From Candidatus Ruminococcus avistercoris (GTDB lineage: Bacteria; Bacillota; Clostridia; Lachnospirales; Lachnospiraceae): a DNA stretch of 32,914 bases. Positions 7,431-17,062 of the stretch are shown here, piece by piece; positions within the stretch are counted from its first letter, which is position 1, and every line of letters starts with the position of its first letter. The stretch spans positions 1 through 32,914 of the forward strand of contig DWVJ01000040.1 of NCBI GenBank assembly GCA_019120315.1, given 5' to 3'. The notes under the pieces were generated by a model that saw only the letters and a program-made list of their open reading frames with translations, was not told the DNA's origin and did not search any database. The translations under genes and the position numbers were made by a program.

Positions 7431-7763
7431 ATGGAAAATTTCAAATATCCTGTGCTGGATGCGAAACGGACCGGAAGGAAAATAAAGGAAGCGTGCAGGC
7501 AGAAAAATTTGTCTGTACGTGAGATTCAAGAATTTCTCGGATTAGGATCATTTCAGGCTGTATACCGCTGGTTCAGCGGTCACTCCCTTCCTTCCCTGGA
7601 TAATATGTATGCGCTCAGTCAGCTGCTGCAGAAACCTATGGAATCTCTGTTGGTTTCGGTAAAGGAACCGGCTTCCGCCGATATCCGGACGCTGCCGTCT
7701 GGCAAGGCGCTGGAAAAAAGACTGGAATATTACTGGCAGAGTCTGATCTCCAAGGCTGCATAA
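7431..7763 (+). CDS. XRE-type helix-turn-helix regulator
   Basis: This 110-residue protein carries a Cro/C1-type helix-turn-helix at about residues 14-65 (TGRKIKEACRQKNLSVREI, then FLGLGSFQAVYRWFSGHSLP, and LDNMYALSQLLQ). The C-terminal ~40 residues hold no recognised domain. It is the first of seven co-oriented genes ending with jetD, and the PIN-like gene begins 4 bp after its stop. It most likely controls its own transcript, and so perhaps the Wadjet genes; this is inferred from position. Confidence 0.85.
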   Translation: MENFKYPVLDAKRTGRKIKEACRQKNLSVREIQEFLGLGSFQAVYRWFSGHSLPSLDNMYALSQLLQKPMESLLVSVKEPASADIRTLPSGKALEKRLEYYWQSLISKAA

Positions 7764-7767
7764 ACCA

Positions 7768-8451
7768 ATGTATTTTTTAATTGATTTTGAGAATACGGGC
7801 AGCAGCGGATTAAAAGGAGTGGAATATCTCACAGCGGAGGATAGAATTTGTATTTTTTTCAGTCAGTGCTGTGGAAAAATAGAGAAGGGGCTTCTCCGGC
7901 GGATCATGGAATCCCGATGTGAAATAGACGGTGTAAAACTGGCTAGAAATGGAAAGAATGCACTGGATTTCTACATTGCCTCCAGATTGGGGGAAGTGTT
8001 TGGCGCAGGGTATGAAGGGAGAGTTGCGATTGTCAGTAAAGATAAAGGGTTTAAGGCTGTGCAGGATTACTGGAAGCAGTCAGACAGATGCAGACAGAAT
8101 ATTGTTCTGAGTGCGACGATAGAACAATGCATTGCTTCGGCAAATGAAAATAATGAAAGAACCAGAAAGATCCAGGAAGATCTAAAAACAGTAACTCTGG
8201 AGCAGATGGTGGCGGAGGCTGGAAAAAGAAATGTGCTCTGCCGTCGGATTCAAAGTAAAATTGCGGATCCTGTCAGTGAAGAAGATATGGCAGCTGTAAT
8301 GAAAATACTGGAGATGAAAAAAAGCAAAAAAGAGCAGTATATATCCTGTCTGAAATTTTTCGGAAGAGAAAATGGAAGAAGGGTTTACCATATGATAAGA
8401 GAAATAGAAAGCAGGAAAGGTGAAAAAAGATATGGAATACAGACGTTTTGA
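7768..8451 (+). CDS. PIN-like (NYN-type) nuclease domain protein
   Basis: The N-terminal ~125 residues of this 227-residue protein fit a PIN/NYN-type metal-dependent nuclease fold. MYFLIDFENTGSSGL supplies the first acidic residues (D6, E8), NALDFYIASRLGEVF supplies the central Asp, and VAIVSKDKGF supplies the last Asp-bearing strand. The C-terminal ~100 residues are charged and probably helical. PIN-like enzymes usually cut RNA. The start follows the XRE stop by 4 bp with only a weak ribosome site, suggesting translational coupling. The end overlaps the PPC gene by about 20 nt. Target and link to Wadjet are unknown. Confidence 0.75.
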   Translation: MYFLIDFENTGSSGLKGVEYLTAEDRICIFFSQCCGKIEKGLLRRIMESRCEIDGVKLARNGKNALDFYIASRLGEVFGAGYEGRVAIVSKDKGFKAVQDYWKQSDRCRQNIVLSATIEQCIASANENNERTRKIQEDLKTVTLEQMVAEAGKRNVLCRRIQSKIADPVSEEDMAAVMKILEMKKSKKEQYISCLKFFGRENGRRVYHMIREIESRKGEKRYGIQTF

Positions 8452-8851
8452 CAACACGGTTATCCTGAGACTGGATCCGGATGAAGAGATATGTGAGCAA
8501 CTGATGAAAGTTGCCGTAAGAGAAAGGATTAGACTGGCATCGATCAGCGGTCTGGGAGCGGTGAAGGAGCTTACCACAGGCGTATTTGACACGGTGACGA
8601 AGGAGTACCATGCCAATGATTTTCAGGGGGCATTTGAGATCGTTTCCCTGACAGGAACGATCACGCAGAAAGATGGGGAGGCGTATCTGCATGCACATTT
8701 AAGCGCAGGGGATGCGAAAGGAAATGTATTCGGCGGTCATCTGAACCGGGCGGTTGTCAGCGCTACGGCGGAAATTATTCTTCAGGTGTTTCCGGGACAG
8801 GTGGGCAGGAAATTCAGTGAAAAGATTGGACTGAACCTGTTTGAATTTTAG
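8432..8851 (+). CDS. PPC/DUF296-domain DNA-binding protein
   Basis: This protein of about 139 residues is a single PPC (DUF296) domain. It begins MEYRRFDNTVILRLDPDEEI and contains RIRLASISGLGAVKELTTGVFD, the VSLTGTITQKDG strand, LHAHLSAGD, and the GNVFGGHLNRA glycine-rich turn. Bacterial members form trimers with a metal or ligand site; plant relatives (AHL proteins) combine it with AT-hooks, absent here. The His-x-His in HAHLS and the later GGHL histidine are candidate metal ligands. ATG 8432 is preferred, though GTG 8420 is possible. It overlaps the PIN-like gene and ends 14 bp before jetA. Confidence 0.85.
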   Translation: MEYRRFDNTVILRLDPDEEICEQLMKVAVRERIRLASISGLGAVKELTTGVFDTVTKEYHANDFQGAFEIVSLTGTITQKDGEAYLHAHLSAGDAKGNVFGGHLNRAVVSATAEIILQVFPGQVGRKFSEKIGLNLFEF

Positions 8852-8865
8852 TGGAGGAACGAAGG

Positions 8866-10356
8866 ATGCACGTGACAGATAAACTTACAAGGCCATTGAC
8901 AGAAGCAAAGTATCTGAATGCGGATAATGTCGACCGATATCGGAGCATTATGCGCATTTTTTATGAAAATTATGAGAAGCTGCGGTACTGGTTGTATCAG
9001 GAAGAAGTATATGAGGAAATGAGAAGAGATCCTTATTTTGCAGATTACCGGATGGAGCAGTGCCAGCAGGATCTTGCCATGCTGACGGAATGGAAAAATC
9101 TGAATACCATTCAGGATACACGCAAAGTTGCTTCCATCGAAGAGTTTAAGAATAAGAAATTCCGGTATCAGATGTCGGAATACAGTGTGGAAATCGAGCG
9201 CCTTGTGCTGCGTTTAGAAAATCTGTTCGTGGAAGGGGCTTCCCTGGAGCCCACATTGCTGGAACGGCTTCGCATTCATGTGGAGAAGTTTTCAGGGATG
9301 GCCGGTCAGGATGCCGGGACGGTATATACATGGTGGAGCGATTTGAATAACGACTTTATCCGTCTAAATCAGAATTATCAGGATTATATCCGTGATCTGA
9401 ACAGTGTGAAGGCGGAGGAAATGATGCGGACAAAGGAATTTCTCGTTTTCAAGGATAAGCTGGTAGAGTATCTGAGAAATTTTGTGAAAGGTCTGCAGAA
9501 AAATGTGGGGGTTATCGAAGAGACGCTGCGTCTTCTGGGGCCGGAGATTCTTGAATCGGTGCTGGAAAAGGTGAACGATTACGAGATGTCCATTCCCAGG
9601 ATGGATGTGGAAGTTTCCCGGGAAATGATCGAGGAGAAAACCAGGGGGCGTTTCGAGAGTATTCGGAATTGGTTTGTGGCTGAGGGTAATCAGGAGAACG
9701 AGGCAGGCCGGCTTTTTGACGCTACCAATGAAATTATCCGCAGGATTACGCGGTATGCGGCGCAGCTTAGTGAAAAGAATGCGCTGGGGGCCAATCGCAG
9801 GGAAGAATACAGAAAAGTAGCAGAGATTTTTCTGAAGTGTGAAAATCTACAGGAGGCTCACCGAATGTCAGCCATGGTATTTGGCCTGGAGAAGCCCTTC
9901 CATTTGAAGGCGGCAGCGGACCGTGAGACGGACAGCATGAATCAAAGCGTTTATGAGGAGCCTGCGGCAGAGATTCTTTTACGTCCCAGAATTCGTAATT
10001 ACGGAGAAAAATCAAAACGCACTTCTATTCGCGACAATGCCAGAGAAAAGGAAGAGACAAGGCGGGCGGCTGTGGAACAGATGAAAAAAGACTGGGAGAA
10101 GCTGGAGACGTTGGAAAAAAACGGCAGGATTGATTTTGACAGTCTTCCTGTGATCGAGGCCAGAGTCCGGGAGATTCTGTTGAAATGGTTGTCCGACGCT
10201 TTGGAGGACAGCGACCATTCCGCGCGGGCGGAGGATGGAAGGGAATTTATGCTGGATATGACACATGTTGATGAACAATGTGTGGTGCACTGCGAGGATG
10301 GGAATTTTACAATGCCAAAACTCAGTATCGTATTTCAGGAAGGAGCAGTCAGATGA
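8866..10356 (+). CDS. jetA: Wadjet component JetA (DUF2397/TIGR02677-type)
   Basis: This protein of about 496 residues, rich in charged helices, matches in length, position and character the DUF2397 (TIGR02677) kleisin-like subunit of type II Wadjet systems. JetA links the JetC heads and binds JetB, as MukF does for MukB, in a complex that extrudes DNA loops and marks small circular plasmids for cutting. The N-terminus (LTRPLTEAKYLNADNVDRYR) looks like the winged-helix start of this family. ATG 8866 is chosen because GGAGG (8853-8857) is 8 nt upstream. The stop overlaps the jetB start (ATGA). Assignment rests mainly on gene order with jetB, jetC and jetD. Confidence 0.85.
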   Translation: MHVTDKLTRPLTEAKYLNADNVDRYRSIMRIFYENYEKLRYWLYQEEVYEEMRRDPYFADYRMEQCQQDLAMLTEWKNLNTIQDTRKVASIEEFKNKKFRYQMSEYSVEIERLVLRLENLFVEGASLEPTLLERLRIHVEKFSGMAGQDAGTVYTWWSDLNNDFIRLNQNYQDYIRDLNSVKAEEMMRTKEFLVFKDKLVEYLRNFVKGLQKNVGVIEETLRLLGPEILESVLEKVNDYEMSIPRMDVEVSREMIEEKTRGRFESIRNWFVAEGNQENEAGRLFDATNEIIRRITRYAAQLSEKNALGANRREEYRKVAEIFLKCENLQEAHRMSAMVFGLEKPFHLKAAADRETDSMNQSVYEEPAAEILLRPRIRNYGEKSKRTSIRDNAREKEETRRAAVEQMKKDWEKLETLEKNGRIDFDSLPVIEARVREILLKWLSDALEDSDHSARAEDGREFMLDMTHVDEQCVVHCEDGNFTMPKLSIVFQEGAVR

Positions 10357-11522
10357 AAGAACTGGAAACGCTGCTGGCAAGGCGTTGGGTACTGAAAGCG
10401 GAAGATCGGGAACTGTATTACCGCATCAGAGACTCTATTGGTGAGATCCGGAAATTTGCGACGGAAAAAATGGGATGCCAGGTAATTGAAAATGCGCTGT
10501 TGGTGAAGTTGGAGAAGATTCCGGCATTGGCGGAGAGTTTTATGGGAATTGAAGATTTCCATACGAAAGAAGAATATGCTTATTTATGCATGCTTCTGAT
10601 GTTTCTTGAAGACAGGGATGCCCAGGAACAGTTTATTCTTTCTCAGCTGACGGAATATATCGAGGCAAATATGCCGGGCGGAGGAATCGACTGGACGTTA
10701 TATGTCAGCCGGAGAAAACTGGTAAAGGTATTGAGGTATGCTGTCGGTCAAGGCATCTTAAAGGTGACAGATGGCAGCGACGATACTTTTATGGATCGGG
10801 CGGGAGGGGAAGTCCTCTATGAAAATACCGGGGCTTCCCGATATTTTATGCGAAATTTCAGCAGAGATATTATGGAATATACGAAACCGGAGGATTTTCA
10901 GGAGAGCGACTGGTTTTCCATTGATGAAGACCGGGGTATTGCAAGGAGACACAGAGTATATAAAAGGCTGCTGTTTTCTGTGGGGATGTACCGGGAAGAG
11001 GGAGCGGAAGAAGATTTTGAATATCTGAAATATTATGGCAGAAGGCTGGCAGATGACTTGGAACAGAGTTTTCCATGTCGGGTGCATATTCATAGGGGAA
11101 GCGCTTTTCTCATGCAGGGGGAAGAGTGCCGAATGGGGGAAGTATTTCCCGGGAGCACAGGGATGTCAGATATCCTGCTTTTTTGCTGTAGAGAGATACG
11201 AAAAAAAGTAAAAGACGGAAGCTGGAAGCCGGGAAAGGACGATATCATCGTGGTACAGTCGCTGGAGTTTGAGCGAATGGTGCGGCAGGTGAAGGAAGTA
11301 TACGGCGAGGGATTTAATAAAGGCTACCGGGAAATGCCAGAAGGAGAATTCGTCCGGGAGGTGGAAGAGCAGATGGAGCGCTGGACATTGATTCGAAAGG
11401 ACAGGCGGGAGCAGACGGTGAAGATTTATCCATCTGCAGGAAAACTGACCGGGCGTTATCCGACGGACTATAAGATAAAGGAGAAAAATACGAAAGATGA
11501 ACAGCAGATGGCAGGCAAGTAA
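10353..11522 (+). CDS. jetB: Wadjet component JetB (DUF2398/TIGR02678-type)
   Basis: This 389-residue protein occupies the position of the DUF2398 (TIGR02678) KITE/MukE-like subunit. It has stretches typical of that family: MKELETLLARRWVLKAEDRE at the start, DRDAQEQFILSQLTEYIEA, a winged-helix-like KLVKVLRYAVGQGILKVTDG, and YENTGASRYFMRNF. Within Wadjet it binds JetA and DNA near the SMC heads. The start ATG overlaps the jetA stop, and AGGAAGGAG lies just upstream. The end overlaps jetC by 26 bp, showing tight coupling. It is longer than the type I JetB, another sign of type II. Confidence 0.85.
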   Translation: MKELETLLARRWVLKAEDRELYYRIRDSIGEIRKFATEKMGCQVIENALLVKLEKIPALAESFMGIEDFHTKEEYAYLCMLLMFLEDRDAQEQFILSQLTEYIEANMPGGGIDWTLYVSRRKLVKVLRYAVGQGILKVTDGSDDTFMDRAGGEVLYENTGASRYFMRNFSRDIMEYTKPEDFQESDWFSIDEDRGIARRHRVYKRLLFSVGMYREEGAEEDFEYLKYYGRRLADDLEQSFPCRVHIHRGSAFLMQGEECRMGEVFPGSTGMSDILLFCCREIRKKVKDGSWKPGKDDIIVVQSLEFERMVRQVKEVYGEGFNKGYREMPEGEFVREVEEQMERWTLIRKDRREQTVKIYPSAGKLTGRYPTDYKIKEKNTKDEQQMAGK

Positions 11523-14500
11523 AATCGGACTGATTAATTTCTGGTATTATGACGAGCAGGAGTTCCCCTTTGCGAAAGGAAGGATGCTGCTGCGGGGAGC
11601 CAATGGTTCAGGAAAATCAGTGACTATGCAAAGTGTGATCCCTCTGCTCCTGGACGGGAATATGAGTCCGGAACGTTTGGATCCCTTCGGGTCCAGAGAC
11701 AGAAAGATGAGCAGTTATCTTCTGGAGGAAGACGATGGAAGAGATGAGCGGACCGGATATCTGTATCTGGAATTGAAACGGCAGGAAAGCAGTATCTGGC
11801 TGACCATCGGCATGGGAATACGTGCCCGCAGAGGCAAACCTTTGGATAAATGGTATTTCAGTCTGACAGACGGCAGAAGAATTGGAAAAGACTTCTGGCT
11901 GTACAAGGAAACGGGAGAGAAGGTGCCCCTTTCCAGAAAAGAACTGGAAAATCGGATAGGAAACGGAGGTCAGGTGTTTGACCGACAGACAGACTACATG
12001 GATTATGTAAATCAACAGGTGTTTGGATTTGAGACGCTGGAAGAATATAAAGAAATGATTGATCTTCTGATTCAGCTTAGAACGCCGAAGCTGTCGAAGG
12101 ACTTTAAACCATCGGTGGTCAATGATATTTTAAGCGACTCCCTTCAGCCCTTGTCAGATGAAGATCTGCGTCCTATGTCGGAAGCTATTGAAAATATGGA
12201 TACCATGAATATGAATCTGAAATCCCGGGAGGCAGGATATCAGGCCGCCGGAAAAATTCAGAAAGTGCTGGACAGGTACAATCGTCTGATTCTCTTTGGC
12301 AAAGCGCAGCGTTGTGTGGCAAATGAAAAAATGCAGTCATCCCTGGAAAAAGAAATCAGGGAGCAGGTAAAGCAGATGCAAAGCTGCAAAGAACGGATGG
12401 AAACGTTGGAGCAGGAAAAGTCCCGGCTGGATGCCAGAAGAGACGCTATGGAAAAGGAAAGGGAATCCTTAAGCAAAAGCGATGCAGTCAGCCTGAAAGC
12501 CCGCCAGATGGATCTGGAGTTCCGTATGAAAGCCAGAGAAAAACTGCTGGAAGAAAAGAAAAGTCAGATTGCTGCCAAGCAGGAACAGTATGTGGCGACG
12601 GAGGATAAAAAGAAAAAGGAAGAGAACCGGGAATACGAAAAAGAGAAGGAACTGGGGGAGATTTTGGATGAGATGCAGACGGAAGCGGAGGAGATGGCTT
12701 TCGAGGAGCATGCATTTTTCCAGGAGGAAGTAAAAAGGCAGCTGCATGCAGAGCTTTCCTGGGATACTCATAAAGCCCAGTTTGAGAAAACGGCAGATGA
12801 AATCAGCCGGGGGACATCGCTGCTAAAGGAGACGCAGGTCTGTCAGAAGGAGGCGGATGATCTGCTGAAAAAGTGGGAAAAGCAGCAGCGTGAGACCGAT
12901 ACGGCCAAACGTCGGGAGAATGAACTGGAAGGTGTTATGATCCAGATCGAAAATGAGTGGAAAGAGGCGTTGTACAGCTGGAACGGACGTAATACGGAAC
13001 TGAAATTCACACCTCAGCAGATGCAGGAGTTGGCCAGATTTGCCGATGAATATACAGAGGGTGCAGATTTTGCCCGGGTAAGAAAGATAGCGGCAGATCT
13101 TTGGATCGGAAAAAACAGCGAGATGAATGGCAGCCTTTTAAAGATGCAGGAAGAGTTTCGCGAGCTGGAAAAAATCCATCAGGAGATCCTGGAAGAGCTG
13201 AAGCAGTGGGAAGCTCACAAGGAGCCGGAACCGCCAAGAAGCGATGCAGTAATAAAAAACCGGGAACGTCTGAAGGAAGCAGGGATACCTTATGTAGAGT
13301 TTTACAAGGTGGTGGAGTTTGGAAAAGATCTGGAAAAGGAAGTCTGTGACCAGCTTGAGGAGGCTCTGCTTGCTATGGGAATCCTGGATGCCCTGATCGT
13401 AGAGGAGCAGTACCGGGAGCAGGTTCTCAAGACAGACCCAGGCTGTGAAGATCGTTATCTCTTTGTTCCGCCCCATTATGGCGGGCAGAGTCTATTAGAT
13501 GTACTGGATCTGAATGATTCGGTTAATGACATATTTTTTAATCAGAGGGTCACGGGAATTCTGGGAAATATCGGGTTTGGATTACCGGAAAATGCAGACG
13601 GCGACCTGCCGGCTGCCACCAGAATATATCCGGATGGTTCTTATCAGATCGGTGTGATCAGCGGAACAGTGGCGGGAGAGCATGAGGCTGGATTTATCGG
13701 AGTGAAGGCGCGGGAAAAGAATCGCAGGGATCGGATTGCAGCCTGCAAGGATGCGCTGGCCTGTAATGAGGAAGCACAGAAGAACCATTGCGGTGAGATC
13801 GAAGAATTAAAAAAGCGTATCGCCCGGCTGGAAAAGGAGTATCAGGGACTTCCGGGAGATACGGATCTGCGTGAGGCTGCGCGAATGCTTTCCGATGCCA
13901 GAAGAACAGTAGAACGGATGAAAGAAGAGGGAGCCAGATTAGAGGAGGAACTGTTAAAGGTTCATGAATCGCTGAAGGAACTGAAAAGGCAGGCGGTCGA
14001 GATTGCGCAGAAGCTGTATCTGACCTGCAGTCTGGAAGTCTTTTGCCGGGCAGAGGAAGCAGCCCGCAATTATCGTCAGTATTTTTATCAGCTGAAGTCC
14101 GCTCATGAACTTTATCTGCAGATTCGTCTTCACCTGGAGGAACTGAGAGAACAGCTGGAGAATCTGGACGGGGATCTGGATCAGATCCGTTACGAACAGG
14201 GAAATACTCAGCGGGAGCTTAAGAAAGAGCAGGAAGAGTATGATTCTGTATTGGAGCAGCTGAAGCTTACAGATTATGAACAGATTCGACAGAGACTGGA
14301 TGAGTGCATGGCATGGTTGCAATCCTATCCTGCCTTGCTGCAAAGCTGTGTGGAAGAGAGAGCCCAAAACCGGGAGCGGATCCGGGTACTGCAGGAGCAG
14401 TCGGTTCAAAATGAGGAAAGACTTGCGCAATGCAGGAGAAGAGGAGAGTATCTAGCTAGATGCTTTGAGGCGGAGCGGGATCTGAAGTATGTGGCTTTGC

Positions 14501-15621
14501 CGGAAGAAACGGCTGTCAGCGCGCAGAAAGTGGAGGCATGTCTTCAGGAGGAGTGCCGGGATTTGGATCTGGGTCAGATCATCCGTAATCTGAATCAGGT
14601 ATATTTTGAAAATCGAGGATTCCTCACCGATTACCAGATCATGCAAACGGAACTGTTTGAAGAACTGAGCGAAGAAGCGCAGCAAGGGGATCCGCCGGCT
14701 AAAAGGCTGGATATTGCCGCGCGTTATCAGGGCGTTCGGATTCCCTTTGGCAGGCTGCTGGTTCATCTGGAAGAGGAAATTGCTCAGCTGAAGGATCTGA
14801 TCCGGGACGGAGACAGGGAACTGTTTGAGGATATCCTGGCCAATACGGTGAGCAGGAAAATACGGGGAAGAATCAACGGTTCCAATGCCTGGGTGGACAA
14901 AATGAATGCGCTGATGGAAGAGATGAATACTTCCAGCGGATTAAAGCTGAGCCTCAGATGGAGAAGCCGTACGGCGGAGACGGAAGAGCAGCTGGATACC
15001 AGAGAACTTGTGGAGCTGCTGAAAAAGGATTATCGCCTGATGCGGGAGGAAGAAGCGGCGAAGCTGTCGGCACATTTTCGTTCCAAGGTGGAGGAGGCCA
15101 GACGTCATGCCAGAGACAGCGGCGGCATGATTTCCTTTTATCAGGTGATGAAGGAGACACTGGACTATCGCAAATGGTTTGAATTTCAGCTCTTTTTTCA
15201 AAAAAGCGGTGAAAAGGTAAAGGAACTGACCAACAGTATGTTTGGAACTTTCAGCGGAGGAGAAAAAGCCATGGCCATGTATGTGCCTTTGTTCTCTGCG
15301 GTGGTGGCTAAATATGATGGCGGACGTTCGGATGCTCCCAGGCTGATTTCTCTGGATGAGGCTTTTGCAGGTGTGGATAATCGTAATATACGGGATATGT
15401 TTCGCCTGATGACGGAGTTCCAGTTTGATTTTATTATCAATTCACAGGTGCTTTGGGGCGACTGCGATACTTTGGACGCTCTGGCTATTTATCAGCTGCT
15501 GCGGCCGGAGAATGCTAAATTTGTGACGGTCATGCCTTATCTGTGGAACGGTCATACCAGAGAAATGCTGGAGGATGAGTCGGAAGTAGAGCAAAGAGCA
15601 GAGAAAGCAGGAAATGAATAG
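11497..15621 (+). CDS. jetC: Wadjet SMC-like ATPase JetC (TIGR02680-type)
   Basis: This 1374-residue SMC/MukB-like motor has a Walker A motif GANGSGKS at residues 34-41, long coiled coils (about 250-500 and 750-1050), and a central hinge-like globular region near 590-730. The ABC signature FSGGEKA is near 1252-1258 and Walker B LISLDEAF near 1283-1290, followed by the D-loop AGVD. The opening NSRWQASKIGLINFWYYDEQ and FPFAKGRMLLRG fit the TIGR02680 family. JetC hydrolyses ATP to extrude DNA loops, and plasmids that are fully reeled in are cut by JetD. The size fits type II. It overlaps jetB by 26 bp and jetD by 8 bp. All ATPase motifs are intact. Confidence 0.95.
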   Translation: MNSRWQASKIGLINFWYYDEQEFPFAKGRMLLRGANGSGKSVTMQSVIPLLLDGNMSPERLDPFGSRDRKMSSYLLEEDDGRDERTGYLYLELKRQESSIWLTIGMGIRARRGKPLDKWYFSLTDGRRIGKDFWLYKETGEKVPLSRKELENRIGNGGQVFDRQTDYMDYVNQQVFGFETLEEYKEMIDLLIQLRTPKLSKDFKPSVVNDILSDSLQPLSDEDLRPMSEAIENMDTMNMNLKSREAGYQAAGKIQKVLDRYNRLILFGKAQRCVANEKMQSSLEKEIREQVKQMQSCKERMETLEQEKSRLDARRDAMEKERESLSKSDAVSLKARQMDLEFRMKAREKLLEEKKSQIAAKQEQYVATEDKKKKEENREYEKEKELGEILDEMQTEAEEMAFEEHAFFQEEVKRQLHAELSWDTHKAQFEKTADEISRGTSLLKETQVCQKEADDLLKKWEKQQRETDTAKRRENELEGVMIQIENEWKEALYSWNGRNTELKFTPQQMQELARFADEYTEGADFARVRKIAADLWIGKNSEMNGSLLKMQEEFRELEKIHQEILEELKQWEAHKEPEPPRSDAVIKNRERLKEAGIPYVEFYKVVEFGKDLEKEVCDQLEEALLAMGILDALIVEEQYREQVLKTDPGCEDRYLFVPPHYGGQSLLDVLDLNDSVNDIFFNQRVTGILGNIGFGLPENADGDLPAATRIYPDGSYQIGVISGTVAGEHEAGFIGVKAREKNRRDRIAACKDALACNEEAQKNHCGEIEELKKRIARLEKEYQGLPGDTDLREAARMLSDARRTVERMKEEGARLEEELLKVHESLKELKRQAVEIAQKLYLTCSLEVFCRAEEAARNYRQYFYQLKSAHELYLQIRLHLEELREQLENLDGDLDQIRYEQGNTQRELKKEQEEYDSVLEQLKLTDYEQIRQRLDECMAWLQSYPALLQSCVEERAQNRERIRVLQEQSVQNEERLAQCRRRGEYLARCFEAERDLKYVALPEETAVSAQKVEACLQEECRDLDLGQIIRNLNQVYFENRGFLTDYQIMQTELFEELSEEAQQGDPPAKRLDIAARYQGVRIPFGRLLVHLEEEIAQLKDLIRDGDRELFEDILANTVSRKIRGRINGSNAWVDKMNALMEEMNTSSGLKLSLRWRSRTAETEEQLDTRELVELLKKDYRLMREEEAAKLSAHFRSKVEEARRHARDSGGMISFYQVMKETLDYRKWFEFQLFFQKSGEKVKELTNSMFGTFSGGEKAMAMYVPLFSAVVAKYDGGRSDAPRLISLDEAFAGVDNRNIRDMFRLMTEFQFDFIINSQVLWGDCDTLDALAIYQLLRPENAKFVTVMPYLWNGHTREMLEDESEVEQRAEKAGNE

Positions 15622-16945
15622 AAGGGAATCAGATGCGGGAATGGAGAAACAGCTGAGGGAGGAATGCCTTGCCTACTTCCGGGAGCGGCCGGTTTTTTGT
15701 CGGGTGCTGGACGGATTTCGGGAAAAATATGTTTCTTACGGAAAATTTGCCGGAACCGTTGTGATGAAAAACCTATCTGAAGAAGACAGGGAAGATCTGG
15801 AAGGATTTCTGGGACGAAATTATCATGGAAAAAAATCGGTCTCTATTTCTGCGAGACGGTTTGAACAGGCGCTTCTCAGAAGCCGATTTGGGGAAATTTC
15901 CGGAAAAGAGTTGTTAGAACTTTATTTTGAGGAGACGATGGAGAGCCGGAAAGAACGGAAGCAAAAGGAAGAAAAAAAGCGCCAGGAGATGATTGACAGG
16001 GCGAAAAAGGAGACTCTTCCGGGTACATTGGCTGCGCAGTGGCTGGAAGAAATGCAGAGTCCGGAGGCGGGTAAGGATCCGGAGGAAACCTGGCAGATGC
16101 TTCTTACGGGGATTGGGATTTTGAATCGGCTGCCGGCGGATGCTCAGTATCTGGCGGTGTTTGCGGCGCAGGTCACGGGGAATCCCCACGCGTTTGATGA
16201 GGGCACGAAGGGCGGACGATACCTCGAGCAATTGATCCGGTGGTACCTGCAGAAGACGGAAGGGATTCCTGAATATGAAAGAGGGGCGTCCGCTGACCAT
16301 ATCTTTCCTCTTATCGAAAAGCAGAAACATTTCTGGAAAGCGGGAATCCTGAAAGATGATGTTTCCAATTATGCGTTGGCAGTGGGAATCCAGGCCGAAA
16401 AAAAGGATGGCTGTTTCCATAAAGGAATGGACGGCTTTTTCAAAGAAGGACAGCCGGTGCAGATTTCGCTTTCTGTCATTGCCGGCTGGGAATCCGTCTG
16501 CTGTCCCCAAAACAGAGTGTTGATTGTGGAAAACCCGTCGGTATATGCCATGCTTTGTGGACAGTGGAAGGAAAGCTGTGCGCTTTTGTGTATGAACGGA
16601 CAGCCGCGGTTGAGCTCTCTTTTGCTGTTGGATCTTTTTGCAAAAGCGAAAATGGAAGTCTGGTATGCAGGAGATTTTGATCCGGAAGGTTTGTTGATTG
16701 CCCAGAAGCTGAAACAGTATTATCAGGGGGAGTTCTTTTACTGGCATATGACGGCGGCGGACTATGAAAAAAGCAGATCCTTAGAAGTGATTTCTCCCAG
16801 GCGGCTGAAGATACTGGAGAAAATAGTGGATGAACAGCTGATGGAGACGGCAGAAGCGATAAAAGTGGAAAAAGTGGCGGGATATCAGGAGAATATGTGG
16901 AAAGTATATCTGGAAGATTTAATGGCGGCCGATACTGTTTTTTGA
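15614..16945 (+). CDS. jetD: Wadjet nuclease JetD (DUF3323 + DUF2399 Toprim)
   Basis: This 443-residue protein has a topoisomerase VI A-like Toprim end. The Toprim glutamate sits in VLIVENPSVYAML (about residue 303) and the acidic pair in YAGDFDPEGLLIA (about 353-360), as in DUF2399 proteins. The N-terminal half (CRVLDGFREKYVSYGKFAGT, then FLGRNYHGKKSVSISARRFE) fits DUF3323. JetD cuts DNA that the JetABC motor has bent, which destroys small circular plasmids. ATG 15614 overlaps the jetC stop; ATG 15641 is an alternative. The catalytic acids are present, so the nuclease looks functional. No clear terminator follows. Confidence 0.92.
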   Translation: MNRRESDAGMEKQLREECLAYFRERPVFCRVLDGFREKYVSYGKFAGTVVMKNLSEEDREDLEGFLGRNYHGKKSVSISARRFEQALLRSRFGEISGKELLELYFEETMESRKERKQKEEKKRQEMIDRAKKETLPGTLAAQWLEEMQSPEAGKDPEETWQMLLTGIGILNRLPADAQYLAVFAAQVTGNPHAFDEGTKGGRYLEQLIRWYLQKTEGIPEYERGASADHIFPLIEKQKHFWKAGILKDDVSNYALAVGIQAEKKDGCFHKGMDGFFKEGQPVQISLSVIAGWESVCCPQNRVLIVENPSVYAMLCGQWKESCALLCMNGQPRLSSLLLLDLFAKAKMEVWYAGDFDPEGLLIAQKLKQYYQGEFFYWHMTAADYEKSRSLEVISPRRLKILEKIVDEQLMETAEAIKVEKVAGYQENMWKVYLEDLMAADTVF

Positions 16946-17062
16946 ATAACAGTTAATTTTCCTGAATGGGATTTAACGACGGCTCAGTTGTGGAAGGACT
17001 GCAGGTCTGGTATGCTTATAGCAGCAAAGGCCGATGCAGATCAAAGCAAAGGAGTGGGTTTT

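Noticed and set aside
15914-16747. Minus-strand ORF of 277 codons within jetD
   Set aside because: Shadow of jetD; its sequence is basic and Phe/Ser-rich, without any domain.
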